In this document: positions 25,080 to 32,501 of the stretch, in pieces
Numbering within the stretch: the first letter of the stretch is position 1
Layout: every line of letters begins with the position of its first letter
Assembly: GCA_900769815.1 (NCBI GenBank)
Contig: CAAGID010000040.1
Coordinates: 1 to 39,548 of the forward strand
Reading direction: 5' to 3'
From: Clostridia bacterium
Lineage (GTDB): Bacteria > Bacillota > Clostridia > Christensenellales > QALW01
Length of the DNA stretch: 39,548 bases
Translations under genes and position numbers: made by a program
Notes under the pieces: generated by a model
Told to the model about the DNA's origin: nothing
The model's database searches: none
Seen by the model: only the letters and a program-made list of their open reading frames with translations

Positions 25080-25592
25080 CTACCTCACACCGAAAACTGC
25101 GGAAACTGATTTTTTAGGAGTCATAAGTAAGCTTTCAGTTAAATAAACTTCAGGCTTATCGCCTTTTAATATTTCAAAAATCTTTGCTTGCTGGCTTAAA
25201 TCAAAATCACCGTATCCGGGACTGAAACGAGCAGTAGTATTATTAAACTCCTTCATAAACTCATCGCATAAGGCTTCAATTCGCTCTGCCCCTATCGCCT
25301 GAAAAATCAAGGCTCGGCTTGGCTGAGTTTGGGTGTATTTTAAAATAAGTCTGTCAAAAGGAATCCCCAAAGTTGCAATAAAAACAACTGCATATTGAGA
25401 GTTTTCAAGGAGCTTTTCAAGCTTTTTGCTTTTAAAAGAGAGTTCTTCTTTTTCAAGAATTTTATAATATACCTTATATGAAAGCTCTGCTTCCTTTAAG
25501 CAATCAGATAATATTTTATCATCTATTTCCCCGCCTAAATAACGGAAAATTTCCTTTTTATTTATTGGGGGTGCATCAAGAATTTTTATCAT
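25080..25592 (-). CDS. Free-standing MetH activation-domain protein
   Basis: This 170-residue protein resembles the C-terminal activation domain of MetH, which binds S-adenosylmethionine for reductive remethylation of cob(II)alamin. The diagnostic stretch is ARFSPGYGDFDLSQQ, followed by LTESLLMTPKKSVSAVFG. The metH product next to it lacks exactly this domain, so the two presumably form a split enzyme. The gene ends 3 bases before metH and overlaps metF by 4 bases, giving tight coupling. Split forms are known in some Firmicutes and Thermotogae. Confidence 0.85.
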   Translation of the reverse strand: MIKILDAPPINKKEIFRYLGGEIDDKILSDCLKEAELSYKVYYKILEKEELSFKSKKLEKLLENSQYAVVFIATLGIPFDRLILKYTQTQPSRALIFQAIGAERIEALCDEFMKEFNNTTARFSPGYGDFDLSQQAKIFEILKGDKPEVYLTESLLMTPKKSVSAVFGVR

Positions 25593-26449
25593 TTTCCTAA
25601 AATATCCGAAAGATTATTCATTATTTTTTCAGCCACGTCAGGCTTATTCATAGTATAAACGTGAACGTTTGTAATGCCGTTTGCATAAAGGTCTATTATC
25701 TGGTCGGTTGCATAAATAATGCCTGCCTGCTTCATTGCATTTTCATCACTACCGAATTTATCAACAAGACTCTTAAAATGCTGTGGCATATGTGAACCTG
25801 AAAGCTTAATTGCCCTTTCAACCTGTTTAGCGTTGGTAATAGGCATAATACCGGGAATAACAGGCACTAAAATACCTGCCTGACGGATTTTATATAAAAA
25901 ATTATATAAAAGATTATTATCAAAAAACATCTGCGTAGTTAAAAAATCACAGCCGGCATCAACCTTTTCCTTTAAATAGAAAATGTCTTCCTTCTGATTT
26001 TTACTTTCGGGATGAATTTCAGGATAGCAGGCACCGCCTATACAAAAGCCTTCTTTTTTTAATTCTTTAACAAGTTCCACTGCATTTTTATAGTGCCAGG
26101 GGCCATCATATTCTTCAGGAATATCGCCACGCAACGCCATAACGTTTTCTATACCTGACTTTTTTATATCCCCGATCCTCTCTTTTACAGTTTTCTTGGT
26201 TGAAGAAACACAGGTAAGATGCGCTAAAGTGGGAACGTTATAACGCTCTTTTATATTTTTAGCAATTTCAAGAGTATATTTACTGGTTCCGCCACCCGCC
26301 CCATAGGTTACAGACATAAATAACGGGCGTAACGAGGCAATTTTCTCCGTTGCACTTTTTACGCTTTCGAAATTGGTTTCTGTTTTAGGCGGAAACACTT
26401 CAAAGGATATTGAAAGCGTGTCCTTTTTTAATTTATCAATAATCTTCAT
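25589..26449 (-). CDS. metF: Methylenetetrahydrofolate reductase
   Basis: MetF reduces 5,10-methylene-THF to 5-methyl-THF, the methyl donor for MetH. It is a 286-residue TIM barrel. It starts MKIIDKLKKDTLSISFEVFP, and the family motif FEVFPPKTE includes the catalytic Glu. ALRGD and DFLTTQMFFDN (folate/FAD region) are conserved. The ATG at 26449 follows AAGGGGAAAG; the TTG five codons earlier falls inside the terminator tail and is not the start. A strong terminator hairpin sits 14 bases before the start, suggesting attenuation or a glnS terminator that metF transcripts must cross. Confidence 0.93.
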   Translation of the reverse strand: MKIIDKLKKDTLSISFEVFPPKTETNFESVKSATEKIASLRPLFMSVTYGAGGGTSKYTLEIAKNIKERYNVPTLAHLTCVSSTKKTVKERIGDIKKSGIENVMALRGDIPEEYDGPWHYKNAVELVKELKKEGFCIGGACYPEIHPESKNQKEDIFYLKEKVDAGCDFLTTQMFFDNNLLYNFLYKIRQAGILVPVIPGIMPITNAKQVERAIKLSGSHMPQHFKSLVDKFGSDENAMKQAGIIYATDQIIDLYANGITNVHVYTMNKPDVAEKIMNNLSDILGK

Positions 26450-26462
26450 AACTTTCCCCTTC

Positions 26463-26489
26463 AAAAAAAGCCGAAGTTGTCCTTCGGCT
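26463..26489 (-). terminator. Terminator hairpin directly ahead of metF
   Basis: On the minus strand AGCCGAAG-GACAA-CTTCGGCT is followed by T7 (26463-26469). It would end glnS, but the metF ATG is only 14 bases away, so any metF promoter must lie upstream of it. Confidence 0.8.
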
Positions 26490-26609
26490 GAAATTACCCT
26501 ACCATATTATCAACCTGAATATTATCAAAAGTGAAAATATCAAGGACTTCTTTTCAATTACGTTAGGAAATTTTTATTTTCAATGCTTGCACCTTTTACG
26601 GCAATCTCT

Positions 26610-28259
26610 TTATTTATTCATCTTTGCCCAGGTATCTCTTAAACCTACAATACGGTTAAATACAAGTTTATCTTCTGTGCTGTCCTCATCGCATCTGAAA
26701 TATCCAACGCGGATAAACTGGAAGGAATCTCCTATGTTTGCAGTTTCAAGAGATTTTTCCAAATAGCCGTTTTTAACGATAAGTGAATTTTCGTTAACAC
26801 GCTCTTTAAAATCAAGACCTTCGCCTTCACGCTCGTCTAAAAGATAATCGTAAAGTCTTGCCTCAAAGGGAACACAGTTATTTGTATCTACCCAATGAAG
26901 TGTGCCTTTAACCTTTCTGTCAGCCATAGGCATACCCGATTTTGTTTGGGGGTCGTATTCAACGTGAACAACGGTAACGTTGCCCTTATAATCAGTATCA
27001 TAACCTGTGCACTTAACGATATAAGCACTCTTTAAACGTACCTCTCCGCCAACAAAAAGTCTGAAGAATTTTTTGGGCGGGTCAATCATAAAGTCCTCTG
27101 CTTGAATATAAAGCTCACGTGAGAAAGATATTTCACGTGTACCAAAGGTCTCGTCAGCACCGTTTTCAGTTGTTAAAAGCTCGCTCTGTCCCTCAGGATA
27201 GTTGTCAATAACAAGCTTGATGGGGTCAAGTATCGCCATTTTTCTTAAAGTCTTGGTACTTAAATCCTCGCGTACACAATGCTCTAAAAGTGCGGCCTCA
27301 ACTAATGAATTACTCTTTGCAACACCAATTCTGTCACAGAAATCGCGTATTGCTTCAGGAGTATATCCGCGTCTTCTTAAGCCTGCAATAGTAGGCATAC
27401 GGGGGTCATCCCAGCCTGAAACGCTTGAGTCATCTACAAGACTCTTTAAATAACGCTTGGACATAATGGTTCTTGTCATATTAAGACGGGCAAACTCAAT
27501 CTGTCTGGGCTTTGCATCAATATCAACGTTTTCAACTACCCAATCGTATAAAGGTCTGTGGTCTTCAAATTCCAAGGTGCAGATTGAATGAGTAACGTTT
27601 TCAATCATATCCTCGATGGGATGAGCATAGTCGTACATAGGATAGATGCACCAATCGTTGTCTGTGCGATAGTGCTCCATACGAAGTATACGGTAAATAA
27701 TGGGGTCACGCATATTGATGTTAGGAGATGCCATATCAATTTTGGCACGTAATACCTTTGCACCGTCAGCGAATTCCCCTGCGCGCATACGCTTAAAAAG
27801 GTCAAGGTTTTCTTCAATACTTCTGTTTCTAAAAGGACTTTCCTTGCCTGGCTCAGTTAAAGTACCACGGGATTCCTTAATTTCATCGGCGTTCATATCG
27901 CAAACGAAGGCAAGTCCCTTCTTAATTAAAACGATAGCCTGATTATACATTTCCTCAAAATAATCTGCCGCAAAGCAAAGGTTATCAGGAGTAAAGCCAA
28001 GCCATTCAACGTCTTTTTTTATTGCCTCAACGTAGAAGTTATCTTCCTTTGCAGGATTAGTATCATCCATACGAAGGTTGCATTTGCCGTTATATTTCTT
28101 TGCAATACCGAAGTCAACGCATATTGCCTTTGCGTGACCTATATGTAAATATCCGTTGGGTTCAGGAGGAAAACGGGTAACGATATTTAACTTACCGCCG
28201 TTTGCCTCTATGTCATTTTCAACGATTTCCTGAATAAAGTTCTTTCTTAAATCTTCCAT
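26610..28259 (-). CDS. glnS: Glutaminyl-tRNA synthetase
   Basis: GlnRS charges tRNA-Gln directly. The 549 residues are typical. The class I motifs are PPEPNGYLHIGHAKAI (HIGH) and IMSKRYL (a KMSKS variant, as usual in GlnRS). The C-terminal beta-barrel anticodon domain follows. The ATG at 28259 has AAAAGG upstream; the GTG three codons earlier lies in that site. Many Firmicutes lack GlnRS and use GatCAB, so its presence is notable next to the GatB/YqeY-like gene. It is transcribed from 28289-28317. Confidence 0.95.
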   Translation of the reverse strand: MEDLRKNFIQEIVENDIEANGGKLNIVTRFPPEPNGYLHIGHAKAICVDFGIAKKYNGKCNLRMDDTNPAKEDNFYVEAIKKDVEWLGFTPDNLCFAADYFEEMYNQAIVLIKKGLAFVCDMNADEIKESRGTLTEPGKESPFRNRSIEENLDLFKRMRAGEFADGAKVLRAKIDMASPNINMRDPIIYRILRMEHYRTDNDWCIYPMYDYAHPIEDMIENVTHSICTLEFEDHRPLYDWVVENVDIDAKPRQIEFARLNMTRTIMSKRYLKSLVDDSSVSGWDDPRMPTIAGLRRRGYTPEAIRDFCDRIGVAKSNSLVEAALLEHCVREDLSTKTLRKMAILDPIKLVIDNYPEGQSELLTTENGADETFGTREISFSRELYIQAEDFMIDPPKKFFRLFVGGEVRLKSAYIVKCTGYDTDYKGNVTVVHVEYDPQTKSGMPMADRKVKGTLHWVDTNNCVPFEARLYDYLLDEREGEGLDFKERVNENSLIVKNGYLEKSLETANIGDSFQFIRVGYFRCDEDSTEDKLVFNRIVGLRDTWAKMNK

Positions 28260-28288
28260 AAAAAACACCTTTTCAATTTAATATATAT

Positions 28289-28317
28289 ATTGTATCAAAA
28301 AGACGGGATTTTTGCAA
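28289..28317 (-). promoter_or_regulatory. Promoter of glnS
   Basis: TTGCAA (28312-28317), 17 bases, TACAAT (28289-28294) on the minus strand. The leader is about 25 bases with no room for a T-box. Confidence 0.7.
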
Positions 28318-28325
28318 TTAGTTTA

Positions 28326-28354
28326 TTGACTATTTTTCCATTAAATACTATAAT
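28326..28354 (+). promoter_or_regulatory. Promoter of yqeY
   Basis: TTGACT (28326-28331), 17 bases, TATAAT (28349-28354). It stands back-to-back with the glnS promoter, separated by 8 bases. Confidence 0.85.
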
Positions 28355-28388
28355 ATTATAGAAAATAATTCTCAAGGAGGAAATATAT

Positions 28389-28826
28389 ATGGAATTTGCC
28401 GCACTTCAAAAAGAAATGATTGCCGCAATGAAGGCACAGGATAAGCTGAAAAAGGATGCTCTTTCATCTTTAATCGCCGCTATTAAAAGAGTTGCCATCG
28501 ACGAAGGCGTAAGAGACAACATTACCGAAGAACTTGTTGACCGCGTAATCTTAAAGGAAGTTAAGTCTTTAAAGGAACAGGTTGACACCTGTCCCAAAGA
28601 GCGTACCGATTTATTGGAAGAATACACCTTAAAACTTCAGGCAGTTGAAGCCTTCGCACCTAAAATGATGAGTGAAGACGAAATTATCGCTTTCTTAAAA
28701 GCGAACTGTCAGGAGCTTATCGACCAGAAAAATAAAGGTATGGTAATGCGTACCGCAATGGGTCAATTAAAGGGCAAGGCCGACGGCAAGCTTATCAACC
28801 AGATTGTTAATAGACTTTGTGAATAA
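28389..28826 (+). CDS. yqeY: GatB/YqeY-domain protein
   Basis: This is a 145-residue all-helical protein of the YqeY family, related to the tail domain of GatB/GatE that contacts tRNA. QKEMIAAMKAQDKLKKDALSS at the start, AIKRVAIDEG, and GQLKGKADGKLINQIV at the end are family hallmarks. Its exact role is not established; a tRNA-related one is suspected. The divergent glnS gene fits a tRNA-Gln link. The start has AAGGAGGAAATAT. Confidence 0.88.
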   Translation: MEFAALQKEMIAAMKAQDKLKKDALSSLIAAIKRVAIDEGVRDNITEELVDRVILKEVKSLKEQVDTCPKERTDLLEEYTLKLQAVEAFAPKMMSEDEIIAFLKANCQELIDQKNKGMVMRTAMGQLKGKADGKLINQIVNRLCE

Positions 28827-28831
28827 AGCAC

Positions 28832-28863
28832 AAAAGACCGAACTTTTTTGTTCGGTCTTTTTT
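28832..28863. terminator. Terminator of yqeY
   Basis: AAAAGACCGAAC/GTTCGGTCTTTT with a T6 loop and a T-run. The stem extends further outward as GCAC/GTGC. Confidence 0.88.
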
Positions 28864-28889
28864 GTGCAACACATTATACACATTCCAAA

Positions 28890-29011
28890 GAGTGTGAAAA
28901 AATTCACAGTACAAGACGTGGCGTTCTGAACGCGAGGACTCTTACACGACACGTAAGTAATCGAGCGTTCAAGGTTGCCACAACACAGTAATATGAAGAT
29001 TTTTTGTGCTC
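28890..29011 (+). repeat. Structured intergenic repeat, copy C
   Basis: The outer stem pairs GAGTGT with GTGCTC (G-U pairs as + strand RNA) and AAAAAAT with ATTTTTT. The inner stem is GTGGC...GAACGC with GCGTTC...GCCAC. The core reads GACTCTTAC, ACGACAC, GTAAGTAATCGAG. It ends two bases before the stop of the coat-protein gene. Its 5' half is nearly identical to fragment F1 at 38594. Confidence 0.65.
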
Positions 29012-29013
29012 GT

Positions 29014-29463
29014 TTAATACATATTATTCATACTCATATAATCATAAATCTGTTTTCCGTGATTCTGTTCCGCCGCCTGAATATAGTTGAGTACGTCACG
29101 TAAGGGTTTTTGGGAAAACTCAAAAACACTGGTATCGTACATACCGGATGCGTGCTTTTCAGCGGCTAAAAGGTCGTTGCAAAGGAAGCAGTCGTTTAAT
29201 TTATCGGGATTATCCTGTGCACCGTAGGTGGCTGCAAAAGTCTTTTCCTGACCGCCGTTCTGTTCAATGGCAGGTACTGCACCGTCAGTTATCTGGTCAA
29301 GCATACTTAAATGCTTGATTTCGTTTTGTGAAAGCTCTTGAAAAAGTGCTTTCAACTGTGGGTCCTTTGCCTGATTTGCATTACGTGCATACTTTTCAGC
29401 ACAAGTCTTTTCCTGAGTTTTTAAATCCTCAATTAGCATTGCTTCTTTTTCTGTTAATTTCAT
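29014..29463 (-). CDS. CotF-like spore coat / ferritin-like protein
   Basis: This is a 149-residue helical protein with the ferritin-like spacing of the CotF/spore-coat family: KLTEKEAMLIEDLKTQEKT, then QNEIKHLSMLDQI, LLAAEKHASGMYD and AAEQNHGKQIYDYM. It is inferred to be a spore or surface protein, supporting an endospore-forming host. The ATG at 29463 follows AGGAGGTGATTTTT. Upstream reading frame to 29472 starts with GTG inside the ribosome site. Confidence 0.8.
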   Translation of the reverse strand: MKLTEKEAMLIEDLKTQEKTCAEKYARNANQAKDPQLKALFQELSQNEIKHLSMLDQITDGAVPAIEQNGGQEKTFAATYGAQDNPDKLNDCFLCNDLLAAEKHASGMYDTSVFEFSQKPLRDVLNYIQAAEQNHGKQIYDYMSMNNMY

Positions 29464-29562
29464 AAAAATCACCTCCTGATTAGTTTAACCGGAAAATGTG
29501 ATTTTATATAAAAAATTTAAATTCCAAACTACCTTAGTAAAAAAAGCATAATAAAAGCAACA

Positions 29563-29588
29563 GCCACCGATAAATCGATGGCTTGTTT
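29563..29588. terminator. Weak hairpin between the coat-protein gene and repeat D
   Basis: GCCACCGAT and ATCGATGGC pair with one mismatch around a 2-nt loop, followed by TTGTTT. It may end the leftward jag transcript past the repeat. Confidence 0.4.
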
Positions 29589-29601
29589 CTACTCAAGGTT
29601 T

Positions 29602-29728
29602 CACAGTGCAAAAAAGCTTGAAAATCAGGTAAATAAGTGATTAAAGCCGACAGGAGCTTACATATTAGTAAGTGACTGAGGTTTTATATCACTTATGAAC
29701 CGCAGTTTCAAGAGTTTTTTGTGCTGTG
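29602..29728 (+). repeat. Structured intergenic repeat, copy D
   Basis: The outer stem is CACAGTGC/GTGCTGTG, then AAAAAA/TTTTTT and CTTGAAA/TTTCAAG. The inner stem is AAGTGAT..AAAGCC with GGTTTT..ATCACTT. The core reads AGGAGCTTAC, ATATTA, GTAAGTGACTGAGG. It ends one base before the jag stop. It is a close relative of copy E. Confidence 0.7.
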
Positions 29729-29729
29729 G

Positions 29730-30494
29730 TTATTTCTTTGCAATAACAACATATCTATTAGGCTCCTCGCCCTCCGAATAGGTAGTAACGAATTTATCGT
29801 TCTGGAGTGCGAAATGAATAATTCTTCTCTCAAAGGGACTCATAGGCTCAAAAGCAACGTTTCTGCCTGTTTTAGCAACCTGAGATGCCTTTTTACGGGC
29901 AAGACGGATGAGAGTATTTTCTCTCTTCTTGCGATAATTTTCGGTATCAACGGTAATACGGTGATAATCGTCCTTATCCTTATTATAGACAAGAGAAGCA
30001 AGATACTGTACTGCATCTAATGTTTCTCCGCGTCTGCCGATAAGCACGCCCATATCGTCGCCTTCAAGGTTAACAAGTAAGCCATTATCGGTATTAGCGG
30101 CTTTAACTGTACCGTTTTCGATACCAACGTGGTCCATAAGACCTTTTAAGAATTCAGTAACTTCGTTTTCAACAAACTCAGTACCTTCGGGGAAATATTC
30201 GCCCTTGATTTCTTCGGTTTTTTCTTCTTTTTCTCTGTGCGGTTTTTCGCGTCTGTCCTTACGGGGAGCCTTTTCTTTAGGCTTGTCCTTATTAAGAACA
30301 AAATCGGGAATAACTGCTTCTTCACGCTCTGAAAGTCTGATTTTTACGGGTTTATAGCCAATGCCCATAAAGCCCTTTGAGCCATAATCAACAACCTCCA
30401 TATCAACCTCGTCAATAGTTAAACGAAGTTGATCAAGACCGTGATACAGAGCCTCATCGATGGTTTTACCTTCGATTTCAATAACTCTCGCCAT
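29730..30494 (-). CDS. jag: Jag / KhpB RNA-binding protein
   Basis: This is a 254-residue protein with three parts: a Jag_N domain (IEIEGKTIDEALYHGLDQL), a long charged linker (about 75-115, rich in K, R and E), a KH domain with the GxxG loop in LIGRRGETLDA, and an R3H domain (RNVAFEPMSPFERRIIHFAL). In Firmicutes KhpB/Jag binds RNA with KhpA and affects cell division and elongation. Its ATG overlaps the yidC stop by one base. It lies in the conserved rpmH-rnpA-yidD-yidC-jag block; mnmE and mnmG, which often follow, are missing here. Confidence 0.93.
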   Translation of the reverse strand: MARVIEIEGKTIDEALYHGLDQLRLTIDEVDMEVVDYGSKGFMGIGYKPVKIRLSEREEAVIPDFVLNKDKPKEKAPRKDRREKPHREKEEKTEEIKGEYFPEGTEFVENEVTEFLKGLMDHVGIENGTVKAANTDNGLLVNLEGDDMGVLIGRRGETLDAVQYLASLVYNKDKDDYHRITVDTENYRKKRENTLIRLARKKASQVAKTGRNVAFEPMSPFERRIIHFALQNDKFVTTYSEGEEPNRYVVIAKK

Positions 30495-31456
30495 TATTTT
30501 TCTCCTTCAAGTTCTAACTTTTTCTTATCTCTGGCATCAAGAACCTTATTAATAAGGTAGTTTGATACGATCATGCAAAGGCTTGAGGTAGTCCAATAAA
30601 TTGCAAGTGCCGCTGAAGATACAAGGCAGAAGTACACAAACAAAATTGGGAAGAATATTTTCATAAACTTGCCAGTGCCCTGAGCCTGTTGTGCTGCAGG
30701 GTCATTAACCTGCTGTGTGCTTGACATTTTGAAGCTGAACACCTGTACTAAACCTGAAAGCAAGGGGAAAATATATAAGCCGTTTCCGCCGATACCTCTT
30801 ACTGCTTCAGGCATTGCAGGCTGAAGTGAATTAAAAAGCTGTTCACTGTATGCAGCAATATCAAGACCGTTAGTATTAATCATATCCTGGGCAGGCTGTA
30901 AAATAGCCTGAACCTGTGCAACGGTTGTAGGAAGAACATTACCGTCAATCCCCTTGATTATCCAAAGGGTTCTTAAGCCCCATACTTCTGAGAAGTTAAA
31001 ATAAACGTCGGGCTGCCAGATATTCTTAATCCAAAGGAAGCTGTTTTCATTAAACCACATTGAAACGCTTTCGGGATTGCCTGCAACTAAAGCAAGCTCC
31101 TCAAGCTTCGTGGCGGCAATGTTTCTGAAAACTGCAAAGAAAGCAATAAGAATAGGATAGGTAATAAGCATAGTACCGCATCCCTTAGGAAGCATACCTA
31201 TACCTTCACGCTTTCTGATTTCCATCATCATCTGTTGTGCTTTTTGGGGGTCATTCTTATAAGCCTTGTTTATAACTTCCATTTCAGGCTGAATCTTCTT
31301 CATCTTCTTTGTATATTCACGCTGACCTACACGGCTGCGGATATCAAAGGGCAATAAAAGAAGCCTGAATAAAATTGTAAACAGGATAATTGAAAGACCG
31401 TAGTTGTGTGTGAACGTATTTATCCATTCAAAGATACTACCAAAAAATTGACTCAC
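30494..31456 (-). CDS. yidC: Membrane insertase YidC/OxaA
   Basis: YidC inserts and folds inner-membrane proteins with or without SecYEG. The 320-residue protein has five hydrophobic segments, with the family's start in the second half of the first (LSIILFTILFRLLLLPFDI) and the conserved positively charged loop (KKMKKIQPEM). An unusually long loop between about residues 115 and 210 lies outside. No lipoprotein signal is seen, unlike Bacillus SpoIIIJ. Its start overlaps the yidD end by 4 bases. Confidence 0.93.
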   Translation of the reverse strand: MSQFFGSIFEWINTFTHNYGLSIILFTILFRLLLLPFDIRSRVGQREYTKKMKKIQPEMEVINKAYKNDPQKAQQMMMEIRKREGIGMLPKGCGTMLITYPILIAFFAVFRNIAATKLEELALVAGNPESVSMWFNENSFLWIKNIWQPDVYFNFSEVWGLRTLWIIKGIDGNVLPTTVAQVQAILQPAQDMINTNGLDIAAYSEQLFNSLQPAMPEAVRGIGGNGLYIFPLLSGLVQVFSFKMSSTQQVNDPAAQQAQGTGKFMKIFFPILFVYFCLVSSAALAIYWTTSSLCMIVSNYLINKVLDARDKKKLELEGEK

Positions 31457-31701
31457 TTGGAATTCTCCTGTCTTGTTTTTTCGGGCACGGGGTCGTACCC
31501 ACCTTTACAAAATGGATTACAGCGTATAATACGCCATAAGGAAAGTGCCCCGCCTTTTAATACACCGAACCTTTCAATGGCGGTGTATGCGTATTCGGAG
31601 CACGTAGGAACAAATCTGCAGGCAGGCGGCAAATTAGGAGATATATGCAATTTATACATTCTTATTAAATAAAGACAAAAGCTTTTAGCAGGATTCTTCA
31701 T
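31453..31701 (-). CDS. yidD: Membrane protein insertion efficiency factor YidD
   Basis: This is an 82-residue small peripheral membrane protein with the full family signature: LYLIRMYKLHISPNLPP, CRFVPTCSEYAYTAI and RIIRCNPFCKGGYDPVP. It aids YidC-dependent insertion. The start overlaps the rnpA end by 17 bases. Confidence 0.94.
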   Translation of the reverse strand: MKNPAKSFCLYLIRMYKLHISPNLPPACRFVPTCSEYAYTAIERFGVLKGGALSLWRIIRCNPFCKGGYDPVPEKTRQENSK

Positions 31702-32029
31702 TTATGCACCCTGCCTTTAATAATAATGAAAGCATAACTTCCCGGCAGAAATCTGACTTTTTGCCTATAAGACCACGCCTTGCAATAAACATATAAGCCG
31801 TATCTTTTTTAAGGCTTGCCATCAACGGCGTAATCCCTGCACGCATAACTCTTTTTGTTCTGTTTCTTGTGACGGCGTTACCTAACTTCGCACTTACCGA
31901 TAGCCCGAATTTAGTGCCTGTCCTTGATTTTGCGCAAATGAGCACCATAGAAGGTGCTGAAAAAGATTTACCCCTTGAAACAACGTAGCGGAACTCCTTA
32001 TTTTTTTTAAGCATATCCTGTTTTTTCAA
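31685..32029 (-). CDS. rnpA: Ribonuclease P protein component
   Basis: RnpA binds the RNase P RNA in tRNA 5' maturation. It is a 114-residue basic protein with the central motif RNRTKRVMR and FGLSVSAKLGNAV. It probably starts at a TTG (32029) behind GGAGGTGCC. An internal ATG five codons on has no ribosome site and would clip the usual N-terminus. Confidence 0.93.
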   Translation of the reverse strand: MKKQDMLKKNKEFRYVVSRGKSFSAPSMVLICAKSRTGTKFGLSVSAKLGNAVTRNRTKRVMRAGITPLMASLKKDTAYMFIARRGLIGKKSDFCREVMLSLLLKAGCINEESC

Positions 32030-32046
32030 GAGGGCACCTCCAAATA

Positions 32047-32181
32047 TTATGCGCTGAGTACTTTTCTGCCTCTGCGGCGACGTCTCTGAAGAACGTTTCT
32101 GCCGTTCTTGGTCTGCATTCTCTTACGGAAGCCGTGTACCTTTTTTCTCTTGCGTCTGTTAGGTTGATAAGTGCGTAACAT
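32047..32181 (-). CDS. rpmH: 50S ribosomal protein L34
   Basis: This is a 44-residue, very basic protein: MLRTYQPNRRKRKKVHGF, then RKRMQTKNGRNVL, ending in RRRRRGRKVLSA. This is the universal L34 pattern. The start has GAAAGGATG upstream, and it has its own strong promoter at 32242-32270. It is the first gene of the rpmH-rnpA-yidD-yidC-jag operon. Confidence 0.96.
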   Translation of the reverse strand: MLRTYQPNRRKRKKVHGFRKRMQTKNGRNVLQRRRRRGRKVLSA

Positions 32182-32241
32182 AATTTTATTCATCCTTTCA
32201 TAAATAGCCCAATGGGCACAAATTTACATATTAGCCTATAT

Positions 32242-32270
32242 AGTATAATTGATACTTGCAATTGTGTCAA
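32242..32270 (-). promoter_or_regulatory. Promoter of rpmH-rnpA-yidD-yidC-jag
   Basis: TTGACA (32265-32270), 17 bases, TATACT (32242-32247) on the minus strand. Confidence 0.85.
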
Positions 32271-32435
32271 ATGAAATTTTAATCTCATAAGAAATTACTC
32301 CGCCACAAAAATTAAAAAATTTCTTTTTTGTTACGGGTACTATCGCCTCCAACAGGTACAACACAATATATTGTATGCCACAAAAAGTTATCCACAATTT
32401 GAAAAAAATTCTTTGGGAAATTTGTCTTTTTTCAG
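32271..32435. other. Probable origin region with one perfect DnaA box
   Basis: Between divergent rpmH and dnaA there is one perfect DnaA box, TTATCCACA at 32388-32396, in AT-rich sequence with A-tracts and a strong A/T-rich hairpin (AAATTTTTTAATTT-like, about 32315). The location is the classical oriC site in Firmicutes. Only one clear box was found, so origin function is not secure. Confidence 0.45.
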
Positions 32436-32464
32436 TTGATATTTTTTTAATTTTGTGTTATTAT
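32436..32464 (+). promoter_or_regulatory. Promoter of dnaA
   Basis: TTGATA (32436-32441), 17 bases, TATTAT (32459-32464). The DnaA box lies 40 bp upstream, consistent with autoregulation. Confidence 0.7.
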
Positions 32465-32501
32465 TATCGCACCCGCAAAAATAAGGAAGGAGGATTTTAA
32501 T

